Positions 39,718 through 46,491 of a DNA stretch of 64,000 nt are shown in pieces. The DNA is from a virus: positions 29,876-93,875 of IMG/VR virus record IMGVR_UViG_3300032309_000931; one strand, given 5' to 3'. The notes under the pieces were generated by a model, which was given only the letters and a program-made list of their open reading frames with translations, had not been told where the DNA came from and made no database searches. Within the stretch, counting starts at the first letter, position 1, and each line of letters opens with the position of its first letter. A program made the position numbers and the translations under genes.

Positions 39718-40235
39718 TGCACGTTCTACAATACATCGCAATAAAAGCAGATAGCCCTGAAGAAGCAATTGATAGTGTTCGTTCAACTCTAGAATCAATG
39801 CTAGGCAATGACGGTTCCACTAGTTCCTGGTACGACTGGTTCATCACTGGCGGTGGACGATTCAATCCCAATGCTGAACCATACAAAGACGGAGAAACTA
39901 ATATGGTTGTTTCTTCTAAGGATAGTAAAGCATTCGAAAAGATTCTGGATGAATCAATTGAGGCACGTCTCTCGGAATTCCGTCGGTATGTCGAAGAGTG
40001 GAAGCGTAGCAATATCAATCTTGATTCTTACTTTGAAGAGTATGACGGTGCTATGGACTACTCTATGAAACTGTACTCTCTTGGCAAGATTATTGATATG
40101 GCTCAAGGTGAGTGGGACTTCAACTCTTACTTCTTTGACCTTCACAACTGGTCAACCAATCCTGTTCATATGACTAAAGACCGTATCAACAATGACGGTG
40201 TTTGGTTCCTCGTCCCTGTGGACTTCCACTTCTAA
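39718..40235 (+). CDS. Hypothetical 172-residue protein
   Basis: Starts at 39718 after AAAAGGAAAACA. HVLQYIAIKADSPEEAIDSV opens the protein (strand then EEA-type helix), followed by STSSWYDWFITGGGRFNPNA, whose W-(Y/S)D(W/Y)-x-x-x-GGGR(F/W) motif marks a phage family, and a C-terminal LHNWSTNPVHMTKDR...WFLVPVDFHF. Function unknown; a large paralogue of the small strand-helix peptides is possible. Confidence 0.72.
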
Positions 40236-40243
40236 GGAGAATA

Positions 40244-40387
40244 ATGAAAGAATATACTATTGAAGTTACCCACACTCCCACTGGTCAGTACTTCACCCTT
40301 ACCGCCTCATATGACGAGGACTATGACTACGAGTCAATCGTAGAAGATATCGCTAAAGACCTTAGCATTGATGTAGAGGAGAACTAA
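40244..40387 (+). CDS. Hypothetical 47-residue acidic peptide
   Basis: MKEYTIEVTHTPTGQYFTLT, then acidic (YDEDYDYESIVEDIAKDLSI). Good AAGGAGAATA site. TAATG coupled to the next gene. Confidence 0.62.
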   Translation: MKEYTIEVTHTPTGQYFTLTASYDEDYDYESIVEDIAKDLSIDVEEN

Positions 40388-40749
40388 TGAGAGGCACACG
40401 TATACTGGACCTGAACATCTTCTACCGTGAAAGCTGGTCTAAGGAGACTGGTAGTACCTGGAGCGAAACGTTTACCATCGAACCATACATCCGTGAGGAA
40501 GACGACGAGGGTATTCGAAACATTGAGACTAACTATCTTATTGAATGTGATGAATACGAGACTGCATATCTTGCTAAGCAATTCCCTGAAGAGGAGTACG
40601 GCAGTGACTTCTGGATATTTGCAGACGAAGTTGACATTCCTACACGTCGTATTGCGAAGGTACTCAAAGAGATCGATTTAAGCCAAGATTATTTTCCACG
40701 GTCAGCAGTACACGCATTAACAATCACAGAGCCTGTCACAATGAAGTGA
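40387..40749 (+). CDS. Hypothetical 120-residue protein
   Basis: Acid- and aromatic-rich, strands and helices alternating (NIFYRESWSKETGSTWSETF, then YLIECDEYETAYLAKQFPEE). Probably binds something by charge; not recognised. Last gene before a hairpin. Confidence 0.65.
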   Translation: MRGTRILDLNIFYRESWSKETGSTWSETFTIEPYIREEDDEGIRNIETNYLIECDEYETAYLAKQFPEEEYGSDFWIFADEVDIPTRRIAKVLKEIDLSQDYFPRSAVHALTITEPVTMK

Positions 40750-40795
40750 CGGACACGTAGACGTTGAATGGGGGTTCCGTCTACAAATTGGTGGG

Positions 40796-40835
40796 GACGC
40801 AAGTTTTTATTTCCTTTCAGACTTGCGTTCCTGCC
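40796..40835 (+). terminator. Hairpin GGACGCAAGT / ACTTGCGTTCC
   Basis: ACGCAAGT at 40798-40805 pairs with ACTTGCGT at 40821-40828; the loop contains TTTTTATTTCC. It shares the ACGCAA core with the other block hairpins and its right arm overlaps the -35 of the next promoter. Confidence 0.55.
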
Positions 40836-40851
40836 TCACTTTTGGTATAAT
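40823..40851 (+). promoter_or_regulatory. Promoter with -10 TATAAT
   Basis: TTGCGT, 17 nt, TATAAT, then a very short leader with GAGGAG before the ATG at 40864. Confidence 0.55.
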
Positions 40852-40863
40852 TGACTGAGGAGT

Positions 40864-41067
40864 ATGATGAGAAAAGTAGTAACCAACGAGGAGAAAGTGG
40901 CAAAGCGATTATCAGATTCGATTTCAGACTTGCGTTTGGACTTGGAAATGATTTCACTTTACCTTTCACAGATTTCACCAAATGTAACAATCAACCGTAT
41001 TCTGCTTATGGCAGAGTTTCTAAAAGAAGAAAAAGAGGGAACACAAAATGACTACGACTACCTTTGA
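40864..41067 (+). CDS. Hypothetical 67-residue helical protein
   Basis: MMRKVVTNEEKVAKRLSDSI then a coiled coil (SDLRLDLEMISLYLSQISPN). Similar helical proteins occur in actinophages; function not known. Overlaps the next gene. Confidence 0.65.
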   Translation: MMRKVVTNEEKVAKRLSDSISDLRLDLEMISLYLSQISPNVTINRILLMAEFLKEEKEGTQNDYDYL

Positions 41068-41323
41068 GAACAAGTGCGTTATCCTGTCTGACCTTTGGCT
41101 GAACTATCGCTATGACAAAGAGTTTGCCGACTTTATCGAATACAATGATATGGGCTTGCCACTTGCCTACACCTTGTCTGAGGGAATTGTCAATGGTACA
41201 GATATGTCTACCAAGTTTATTGACGAGACTTTTGACCTTTTGCTTAGTGGTCTAGAGATTGAGGACACAGGCTTTGAGAGTCTAGACGAGTTGTTGTCTA
41301 CTGGTGGTAGTCTACAAGAATAA
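41048..41323 (+). CDS. Hypothetical 91-residue acidic protein
   Basis: MTTTTFENKCVILSDLWLNY then RYDKEFADFIEYNDMGLPLA, YTLSEGIVNGTDMSTKFIDE. The FxxFxEYNDxGLPLAYxLxxG(I/L) segment marks a conserved family of small phage proteins. Its stop codon touches the DnaA-box region. Confidence 0.75.
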   Translation: MTTTTFENKCVILSDLWLNYRYDKEFADFIEYNDMGLPLAYTLSEGIVNGTDMSTKFIDETFDLLLSGLEIEDTGFESLDELLSTGGSLQE

Positions 41324-41364
41324 TTATCCACAGGGGGGTAGCTCTATCCACAGAGTTATCCCCA
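41324..41364 (+). promoter_or_regulatory. DnaA box group, left side of origin candidate
   Basis: TTATCCACA (perfect), CTATCCACA and TTATCCCCA (one mismatch each). Confidence 0.65.
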
Positions 41365-41517
41365 GGTGGGCGCACTTTGTTATAACATACTAACAAACAT
41401 ACCATTTACGAACAGGCATTAAGAACTCCCAAATATATTTCCCAAATTTTACAGACATTACGAGGGACTTCAAAAAATCGCTGAAAGTTTGGAGGGTATC
41501 AGATGATGTCCTATTCT

Positions 41518-41786
41518 CCCTATATATAATACATATACCTATAGACATTACGATCTTATGTTTGATACCCCCGAAATGTGGATATGTCTAATAGGATTGT
41601 TTGGTATAGATATTTGGGGGCAGCTAAGTATAAGCATTTCCCCCTATATAACTATAAACAAATACATTACGAACCCTTGATTATTTTTCCCAGATTTGTG
41701 GATATTTCTGATATAAAATAGGATGTTTTGACATATTTATACACAATATATAGGGATTTTTGGGCATAATTATACTATATATAGGG
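41518..41786. repeat. CCCTATATA / TATATAGGG repeats in the A/T-rich tract
   Basis: Four of five units lie here (41518, 41642, 41747, 41778); two face each way. The fifth is at 42090. Confidence 0.6.
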
Positions 41787-41948
41787 GTTGACAAATGGGA
41801 TATTTTGTGGTAGATAGGAGGTTTGGATGTGGGGACACTATATGTTGTGGTTGGGATTACGATCCGCTACGATATGTGGGCTCTATATCTCAAACAACTT
41901 TCCAAACATCCTCTTTCAGTCAGATAATATCCATATCAGTAAGATGAT

Positions 41949-41969
41949 TGTGGATAACTCTGTGGATAA
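41949..41969 (-). promoter_or_regulatory. Two adjacent DnaA boxes, minus orientation
   Basis: TTATCCACA on the minus strand at 41949-41957 and 41961-41969, 12 nt apart. Confidence 0.7.
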
Positions 41970-42108
41970 ATGTGTCCAAATCAGCCGCAGGATACGTTCT
42001 AAGGAGCTATATCCTCTGATGTCAAACAGGTGTGTATGCTCAAAACCATCTAGTCATATAGGTGATTATAGATACTATAGGTTATAGGTTATATAGGGAA
42101 TGGGGCTA

Positions 42109-42657
42109 TCACTTGATACCGCCAAAAATTGTAGCCTTGATGTCATACCATTCATCACCCAGGATAGAGAAGTATGTTGTGTCTCTCCAGGTCCCATTGG
42201 ATCTTAATTTGTTATGACGCTTTGTTCCTTCATAGGTAGCACCTAGACGGAGTATTGCCTTCTGAGATCTTTCATTGAGAGCATCAGTCTTGAACATTAC
42301 TCTCTCGCATTCTAGCTTTTCAAATGCATACTTCAGCATTAGGTATTTACTGTGTGTGTTTATATAGGTTCTCCATACTGACTCTGAATACAACGTACCC
42401 CCAATTTCTGCTGAGTGGTCTTCCTTAGAATAGTCAACGAATGATGTTGTGCCAACGATAGCGTTGGCGTTCTTATCTATTACCGCAAACGATTTGTGTT
42501 TTCTAAGTTGTTTGACAATTCGTTTGTAGTCGCCTAAGCCTTGTGGTGTCTCCCACAACAGATTCTCAAATACATTATCGTTGCAGCCTATGCTAACATA
42601 AAGATCAAAAGCGTGTTCCATCTTCAACGGAACTAGTTTGACTAGGGAGGTTTCCAT
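42109..42657 (-). CDS. GNAT-family acetyltransferase
   Basis: 182 residues from the ATG at 42657 (METSLVKLVPLKMEHAFDLY). RimJ/RimL-like features: FAVIDKNANAIVGTTSFVDY (strand 4), then AEIGGTLYSESVWRTYINTH, KYLMLKYAFEKLECERVMFK and ALNERSQKAILRLGATYEGT, the last being the typical acetyl-CoA-binding end of this group. May acetylate an amine of a host or phage protein. TATAAT lies 6 nt before the ATG (spacer AATACT), so the mRNA would be leaderless. Confidence 0.82.
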   Translation of the reverse strand: METSLVKLVPLKMEHAFDLYVSIGCNDNVFENLLWETPQGLGDYKRIVKQLRKHKSFAVIDKNANAIVGTTSFVDYSKEDHSAEIGGTLYSESVWRTYINTHSKYLMLKYAFEKLECERVMFKTDALNERSQKAILRLGATYEGTKRHNKLRSNGTWRDTTYFSILGDEWYDIKATIFGGIK

Positions 42658-42663
42658 AGTATT

Positions 42664-42669
42664 ATTATA
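42664..42669 (-). promoter_or_regulatory. Leaderless-type -10 of the GNAT gene
   Basis: TATAAT, AATACT, ATG. The same AATACT spacer is found at two other leaderless genes here (31779 and 47130). Confidence 0.55.
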
Positions 42670-42723
42670 TAGCAAATGAGGGGCAGCTTATGCTACCCCC
42701 CACTGTTTGCGTCTACCTCCGAA

Positions 42724-42978
42724 TTAGAATGGAGACTCGTCCCAAGGATCTTCGAAAACCTCGTTGTCGGGCTTGTCATTAGCCTGTGCTAGAGCAGTGC
42801 GAAGAATAGTAATTACGTTTTCTACTTCCTCTGCATTAAGGTTTACCTCTCCAGCGTGTCCCCTACTACCATCAACTACTAGCTTAACGGTAGGTTCATT
42901 GTTTCCCCATTGCTTCCATCCAAAAGCATAGACAGCTGGGTATGTGCGTTCAATTTCATTTTTATCTGGGTTGTACAT
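42724..42978 (-). CDS. Hypothetical 84-residue protein
   Basis: MYNPDKNEIERTYPAVYAFG then a beta part (PTVKLVVDGSRGHAGEVNLN) and a helix (EEVENVITILRTALAQANDK); ends DPWDESPF, an acidic-aromatic tail like that of single-strand DNA-binding proteins. The tail is suggestive but the family is not certain. Confidence 0.65.
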   Translation of the reverse strand: MYNPDKNEIERTYPAVYAFGWKQWGNNEPTVKLVVDGSRGHAGEVNLNAEEVENVITILRTALAQANDKPDNEVFEDPWDESPF

Positions 42979-43005
42979 TATGTACCTTTCTGTTTGTATG
43001 TATCT

Positions 43006-43034
43006 ATTATATCAATTTGTTGCTTGCTTGTCAA
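43006..43034 (-). promoter_or_regulatory. Consensus sigma-70-type promoter
   Basis: TTGACA, 17 nt, TATAAT on the minus strand, 27 nt ahead of the gene ending at 42724. Confidence 0.8.
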
Positions 43035-43072
43035 GCTTGGGTCCTCTATACCGCCGAACTTTTCCGCCGAGC

Positions 43073-43270
43073 TTATTCTCCACGTATAAGTGCAACAACA
43101 TCAGAGATGTCTGAGAATTCGTAATGCCATTCATCTTTAGATTCTAGTAGTGCGGTAATCCGTTCACGCTCTTGACTACGAATATATTCTGTAAAGGCAT
43201 TGATCTGCTCCACGTCTTCGTGTGAGAATGCATTGTTAAGCACAAGCATATTGTGTTCAAACTTAATCAT
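43073..43270 (-). CDS. Hypothetical 65-residue protein with coiled-coil tendency
   Basis: Start at 43270 (MIKFEHNMLVLNNAFSHEDV), which follows GGAGAAAACG and overlaps the previous stop. QERERITALLESKDEWHYEF resembles small phage helical proteins with a RERI(I/T)xLLE motif, which recurs in the next genes. Confidence 0.62.
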   Translation of the reverse strand: MIKFEHNMLVLNNAFSHEDVEQINAFTEYIRSQERERITALLESKDEWHYEFSDISDVVALIRGE

Positions 43271-43496
43271 CGTTTTCTCCCTCAATAAGTTTAATATAGT
43301 CTTTAGTTATAAAGATAAAGTTGTTGAGTTGTTCTTCAAAAAATCCATTGTCGTTATCAAGTTCTACTTGCAATGTTTTTATCTGACGCTCAAGCAATTC
43401 AATTATGCGTTTACGTTCATCTAAACGGACGCTTGCCTCAAACTGTTCAGCCTTACGTTTCTGCTGTTCAGCATAGTGGTCGTATGGTTTATTCAT
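43263..43496 (-). CDS. Hypothetical 77-residue helical protein
   Basis: MNKPYDHYAEQQKRKAEQFE then ASVRLDERKRIIELLERQIK: same (R/E)RKRIIELLE motif as its neighbour and typical of actinophage proteins. Start overlaps the stop of the glycosylase gene (TAATG). Confidence 0.68.
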   Translation of the reverse strand: MNKPYDHYAEQQKRKAEQFEASVRLDERKRIIELLERQIKTLQVELDNDNGFFEEQLNNFIFITKDYIKLIEGENDD

Positions 43497-43975
43497 TATG
43501 CCGCCTCGTGTGTAACCCAGTAGTACTGACAAGTATCACAGCAGGGCTTGTTGTCTGCATCACTTACTGCATCGATAAAGTCATAGTAGTACAGGGGATC
43601 TTTCTTATATAGATTAGCTTTGTGTGTAGTAACGATACGAGACATCTTGTCCTCGTCCCCCCACCACTCTGGAGCACCCATACCCCAGTCAGGGAATCGA
43701 TCTGCGTGAAGGTTCCAAAGGTTCTCCTCGTTCTTGTCAGTCTTGATGCCACGAGTCTTGGCTTCATCAACCATTGTCATTACGTACCCAAACAATGAGA
43801 ACTCGTGACCACGCCACATCTTTACAGCAGGATGATTACGCCATCCAGCACGAGGGTCAGGGTTGCCAAGAACCTTAAGGATCTGGTAGCCTTCAAGGAT
43901 TTGCTTGTTGAGTCGTCGATTGTCTAAGACTTCTGCTGACTTGTTAAAGTCTGCATAAGGCAAAAAGGTTTGCAT
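43496..43975 (-). CDS. Pyrimidine-dimer DNA glycosylase-like protein
   Basis: 159 residues. MQTFLPYADFNKSAEVLDNR then RLNKQILEGYQILKVLG and AGWRNHPAVKMWRGHEFSLF closely fit the PF03013/TIGR02328-type family (M-(Q/N)-TFLP(Y/F)-x-DFxxSA-xxLDxxRLxKQ...GWxNHPAVxMWRG). The N-terminal Thr and Arg residues of endonuclease V type enzymes (attack of a thymine dimer, then strand cleavage) have counterparts here. Expected to repair UV damage in phage DNA. C-terminal CCDTCQYYW adds a Cys pair. Confidence 0.78.
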   Translation of the reverse strand: MQTFLPYADFNKSAEVLDNRRLNKQILEGYQILKVLGNPDPRAGWRNHPAVKMWRGHEFSLFGYVMTMVDEAKTRGIKTDKNEENLWNLHADRFPDWGMGAPEWWGDEDKMSRIVTTHKANLYKKDPLYYYDFIDAVSDADNKPCCDTCQYYWVTHEAA

Positions 43976-44000
43976 TGTCTCTCCTATGTGTTATGTATCT

Positions 44001-44029
44001 ATTATACAGGTCAGGCTATTCTATGTCAA
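44001..44029 (-). promoter_or_regulatory. Consensus sigma-70-type promoter
   Basis: TTGACA, 17 nt, TATAAT on the minus strand; drives the glycosylase operon; its -35 lies inside the end of the gene before. Confidence 0.8.
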
Positions 44030-44195
44030 GTGATAGTTCCATAAAGAATACCTGCATAACATCGTCACTTATTCTACCCTGCTGATGTAATGTAGAAACA
44101 AGCTTAAGCATTTTAATCTGTTCTAACAGTCTTCCTTCTTCGATAGAAGACTTTACAATATTGTTGTATACTTCTTCAAGCTTATTGTTAGTCAT
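44016..44195 (-). CDS. Hypothetical 59-residue helical protein
   Basis: Start at 44195 (MTNNKLEEVYNNIVKSSIEE), preceded by GAGGAATGCT. Two amphipathic helices (GRLLEQIKMLKLVSTLHQQG). Overlaps the preceding gene's stop. Confidence 0.6.
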   Translation of the reverse strand: MTNNKLEEVYNNIVKSSIEEGRLLEQIKMLKLVSTLHQQGRISDDVMQVFFMELSLDIE

Positions 44196-44313
44196 AGCAT
44201 TCCTCGTGTGCTTCCCAGAAGTCTTGTATCTGTTGTGGATGCAGTAGATTAGTGACAGACTTGCCACAGATACACAATAGGTGATTGTCTGCCTGTACCT
44301 TAAACTTTACCAA
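44188..44313 (-). CDS. 41-residue zinc microprotein (TTG start)
   Basis: VKFKVQADNHLLCICGKSVT then FWEAHEECYD. The C-x-C-G...FW-x-(A/S)H-x-x-C arrangement is a small zinc knuckle often found in actinobacterial phages. Starts with TTG since an in-frame stop lies just upstream. Confidence 0.55.
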   Translation of the reverse strand: MVKFKVQADNHLLCICGKSVTNLLHPQQIQDFWEAHEECYD

Positions 44314-44319
44314 CTAATG

Positions 44320-44499
44320 TTATCTCTCATTGTTAGCACCACGGTTCATTCCTGAAATGTACCCTGCCTGAAACGCAAGAATCTCTGCTTTATTTGGCAT
44401 ACGATCAATTTCCATAATCCAGTCTGCCATATCCTGCTTAGCTTTACGCATTACAGTTTCTAGAACTTTCTTGTTATCTCTACGTACCTTACGATCCAT
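44320..44499 (-). CDS. Hypothetical 59-residue protein
   Basis: Start taken at 44499 (MDRKVRRDNKKVLETVMRKA), since an earlier in-frame start at 44571 would run through the 44-residue gene in another frame. Basic N-terminus, amphipathic helix, then ILAFQAGYISGMNRGANNER. If the earlier start is used, a membrane segment is added. Confidence 0.55.
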   Translation of the reverse strand: MDRKVRRDNKKVLETVMRKAKQDMADWIMEIDRMPNKAEILAFQAGYISGMNRGANNER

Positions 44500-44623
44500 A
44501 TACCTGTCTCCAATATCTAAGGTTATAAGTGTAGCCACCCATACAAAGCATCCAGCCATTAGTAATGCCAACTGGGTCTACCTCTACTACCTCTTTTGTT
44601 TCATAGTGCTTAAGCTTTATCAT
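44489..44623 (-). CDS. Hypothetical 44-residue protein
   Basis: MIKLKHYETKEVVEVDPVGI then NGWMLCMGGYTYNLRYWRQV: compact beta sequence with a plausible conserved LKHY...(V/I)(N/D)P...GW core. Overlaps both neighbours, typical of this strand. Confidence 0.5.
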   Translation of the reverse strand: MIKLKHYETKEVVEVDPVGITNGWMLCMGGYTYNLRYWRQVYGS

Positions 44624-44717
44624 TTAGGCTACCCTCTTTCTTTACAATAATGATTCTCTTTGTTTCTCCATAGCTGGTTCCTGCTGGTGAACCAAAATGT
44701 ACAATTGTTTTAGCCAT
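44610..44717 (-). CDS. Hypothetical 35-residue peptide
   Basis: MAKTIVHFGSPAGTSYGETK then RIIIVKKEGSLNDKA. Start overlaps the stop of the upstream gene (TAATG). Confidence 0.45.
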   Translation of the reverse strand: MAKTIVHFGSPAGTSYGETKRIIIVKKEGSLNDKA

Positions 44718-44923
44718 TAGATGTTCTCAATTTCTACGATAAGGTTTTCAAGGAAATCAATCAGGTCACGGTTATCGTTTGCATAAGCTTCTGTGATCTT
44801 ACGCTCAAGTAGTTCGATAACCTTTTCGCTCTGTCTCATTTCTCCCTCGTGAATAACTGCGTTTACAATTTCTTTTTCGGCTTTGTTCATATCTTTAATG
44901 TCTAGGTTTACATAGTTAGCCAT
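44717..44923 (-). CDS. Hypothetical 68-residue helical protein
   Basis: MANYVNLDIKDMNKAEKEIV... then EKVIELLERKITEAYANDNR: contains the same (E/K)VIELLERKI motif as proteins at 43.1-43.5 kb, so these small genes are probably paralogues. Coupled at both ends by TAATG. Confidence 0.65.
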   Translation of the reverse strand: MANYVNLDIKDMNKAEKEIVNAVIHEGEMRQSEKVIELLERKITEAYANDNRDLIDFLENLIVEIENI

Positions 44924-45165
44924 TAAAACTCTCCCTTTCTAATAGACCCAATGATTGCAGTACAGGCAGCAACAGCACCACTGAGGTAGGCTCCAGTATC
45001 TGGATGTCCTTGCTTGTAAGCAGCCTCAGCTTCAAGAATGCCGTTCTCCATTCGAGACTCTACGAGATCAACAAGCATAGTCTTCATTCTCTGAGCACCA
45101 CGCTTCATCATTAGTTCATCTCTACGTTTAAGATTGCTAGGTGTGGGTATAAATATTTTTCTCAT
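44923..45165 (-). CDS. Hypothetical 80-residue protein
   Basis: Basic N-terminus (MRKIFIPTPSNLKRRDELMM), then helical (RMKTMLVDLVESRMENGILE) and AAYKQGHPDTGAYLSGAVAA at the end. Predicted leaderless: GATAAT lies 6 nt before the ATG. Confidence 0.65.
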   Translation of the reverse strand: MRKIFIPTPSNLKRRDELMMKRGAQRMKTMLVDLVESRMENGILEAEAAYKQGHPDTGAYLSGAVAACTAIIGSIRKGEF

Positions 45166-45171
45166 ACCCCT

Positions 45172-45200
45172 ATTATCTCACTCCTCGTTGAGTTTGTCAA
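45172..45200 (-). promoter_or_regulatory. Promoter with leaderless geometry inside the preceding gene
   Basis: TTGACA, 17 nt, GATAAT, then 6 nt to the ATG. The -35 and spacer lie inside the end of the 41-residue gene. Confidence 0.65.
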
Positions 45201-45303
45201 GTACCAAAGCAATAAGGTTATCGCCTGTAATGTAGTGCTTTTCGCCATCTACATCAATGCGGTAAGTGCGGTCTTCGTATATTGGATATTCAAATTGTGT
45301 CAT
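45178..45303 (-). CDS. Hypothetical 41-residue protein
   Basis: MTQFEYPIYEDRTYRIDVDG then EKHYITGDNLIALVLDKLNE. Short strand-helix plan. TATAAT lies 5 nt before the ATG. Confidence 0.5.
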   Translation of the reverse strand: MTQFEYPIYEDRTYRIDVDGEKHYITGDNLIALVLDKLNEE

Positions 45304-45322
45304 ACTTTATTATACCAGACAG

Positions 45323-45586
45323 CTAGGCTGCATTGATTAAAGCCTGTTCACGATAATAGGTTCTTAGTTTATGACAGTTAGAACAAACAACGTCACACTT
45401 CTTAACCTCTGCCCAAGCTTTCTCAGAGCCATACTTTTTTAGCACACGATAGACATTGCCAAACTTACGCTCACCTGGTCTGTGATCAAACTCTAGCACA
45501 AAGTGAGGGTAGTCCAATCCGCAGTCAGAACATCCTTGGTCCTCTTTATATTTTTGGAGGGCTGGAAGTTGCTCTGTAATTGACAT
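45323..45586 (-). CDS. HNH-type zinc nuclease-like protein
   Basis: 87 residues from the ATG at 45586. CSDCGLDYPHFVLEFDHRPG, then KFGNVY and KCDVVCSNCHKLRTYYRE, with CxxC - DH - CxxC - H, the standard order of small HNH proteins (His-Asn-His metal site with a zinc). Expected to nick or cut DNA; some such phage proteins act in packaging, others in mobility. TATAAT lies 7 nt before the start. Confidence 0.78.
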   Translation of the reverse strand: MSITEQLPALQKYKEDQGCSDCGLDYPHFVLEFDHRPGERKFGNVYRVLKKYGSEKAWAEVKKCDVVCSNCHKLRTYYREQALINAA

Positions 45587-45593
45587 TAATACC

Positions 45594-45613
45594 ATTATAC
45601 CTACTGTTATAAT
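45594..45613. promoter_or_regulatory. Divergent -10 boxes 8 nt apart
   Basis: Minus-strand TATAAT at 45594-45599 (HNH gene) and plus-strand TATAAT at 45608-45613 (Stealth-like gene). Both cannot be open at the same time easily. Confidence 0.5.
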
Positions 45614-45629
45614 AGAAGTAAGAGATTGG

Positions 45630-46331
45630 ATGTTAATTTTGGATTACGTTTATGTATGTCGCCCTGGTGCTAATGAAGAGTTAAGGTACTCGATTAGATC
45701 TACCGTTGCTAATTTACCACCTGGACGCATCTGGGTGGTTGGTGGCAAGCCAGACTGGTACACAGGAGACTATATCTATGTTAAGCAAACTGGTATGGGG
45801 CATCCCAATGTTTGGAAACAGTTAGAGGTTATCTGCAGAACAGAAGAGATAAGCGATGACTTTGTTCTAATGAATGATGACTTCTTTACTGTAAAGAAAT
45901 TAGACAAGGTTGAATACTTTTATTCTGGAACAATAGAGCAGGTGCTTGGAGACTATTCAGATTCAGGACAGACTAACTATGGATACCAAAGACTGTTTAG
46001 CAAAACGCAAAACTATTTAAGAAGAAGAGGCATCACAAGTCAGTTAGATTACGAACTGCACGTCCCTATGCCTATGAACAAGGCAAAGCTTCTTGAAGTA
46101 CTAAACTATAAGACATTGCACAGATCAACATATGGAAATGTCTACAATGTTGGTGGCACAAAGACTTATGATGTAAAGGTTTATAGCACTACAGAATTAA
46201 AAGGTAAGTTCTATGACCTTGTTAAAGAAGACTTAAACTATTTGTCTAGTCACGATTCAAACTTTGACTTCATCCTTGACTTTATTTTAAAGGATATGTT
46301 TCCAGATCCTTCTCCGTATGAGTCCCCCTAG
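45630..46331 (+). CDS. Stealth-like / capsule-phosphotransferase-type protein
   Basis: 233 residues. LRYSIRSTVANLPPGRIWVV then FVLMNDDFFTVKK matches the Stealth CR2 pattern (SE-x-F(I/V)-x-(L/M)-NDD-x-FF) with the Asp pair expected to bind metal and nucleotide. The region before it (IRSTVANLPPGRIWVVGG) matches the usual start of this family. Such enzymes transfer sugar phosphates to surface glycans in bacteria. The 3-prime end overlaps the tRNA-Arg on the other strand by 9 bases. Confidence 0.72.
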   Translation: MLILDYVYVCRPGANEELRYSIRSTVANLPPGRIWVVGGKPDWYTGDYIYVKQTGMGHPNVWKQLEVICRTEEISDDFVLMNDDFFTVKKLDKVEYFYSGTIEQVLGDYSDSGQTNYGYQRLFSKTQNYLRRRGITSQLDYELHVPMPMNKAKLLEVLNYKTLHRSTYGNVYNVGGTKTYDVKVYSTTELKGKFYDLVKEDLNYLSSHDSNFDFILDFILKDMFPDPSPYESP

Positions 46332-46394
46332 AGAGATTCGAACTCCCGACCTGTAGGGTAGAAACCTATTGCTCTTCCGCTGAGCTATAGAGGG
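46323..46394 (-). tRNA. tRNA-Arg (anticodon TCT)
   Basis: 72 nt; acceptor CCCTCTA/TAGGGGG, D-arm GCTC/GAGC, anticodon loop TTTCTAC, T-arm with TTCGAAT. First pair of the anticodon stem is A-C. Decodes AGA, a codon favoured by AT-rich genomes. Confidence 0.85.
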
Positions 46395-46410
46395 GTATTT
46401 AGTTGTAGCG

Positions 46411-46483
46411 TAGGGTGTGTGGGACTCGAACCCACGATCTCCGTGTTATGAGCACGATGCCTTAACCAGCTTGGCGAACACCC
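46411..46483 (-). tRNA. tRNA with CAT anticodon (Met or lysidine-Ile)
   Basis: 73 nt; acceptor GGGTGTT/ACACCCT, anticodon stem TCGTG/CACGG around CTCATAA, T-arm GTGGG/CCCAC. CAT can be elongator Met or tRNA-Ile2 (AUA) after lysidine modification; the sequence alone does not settle it. Confidence 0.85.
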
Positions 46484-46491
46484 TGAGTATG

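Larger units (their letters stand above)
41324..42108. other. Candidate replication origin
   Basis: Non-coding ~0.8 kb at the point where gene direction changes. Contains DnaA boxes TTATCCACA (41324 plus; 41949 and 41961 minus), TTATACACA (41737), two ATATCCACA on the minus strand (41577, 41697) and near-matches CTATCCACA (41344) and TTATCCCCA (41356). Between them is a strongly A/T-rich tract, plus five CCCTATATA units (41518, 41642 plus; 41747, 41778, 42090 minus) and four ATTACGA copies (41457, 41547, 41666, 41856). Boxes around an A/T-rich tract are the usual origin layout. Function inferred. Confidence 0.6.

Noticed and set aside
41827-42087. 86-codon frame starting MWGHYM with GGAGG upstream
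   Set aside because: It lies in the origin candidate and crosses DnaA boxes; composition does not resemble neighbours and the sequence has no plausible fold or coupling. A TTGACA-N17-TAGATA precedes it, but the transcript would start after the GGAGG.
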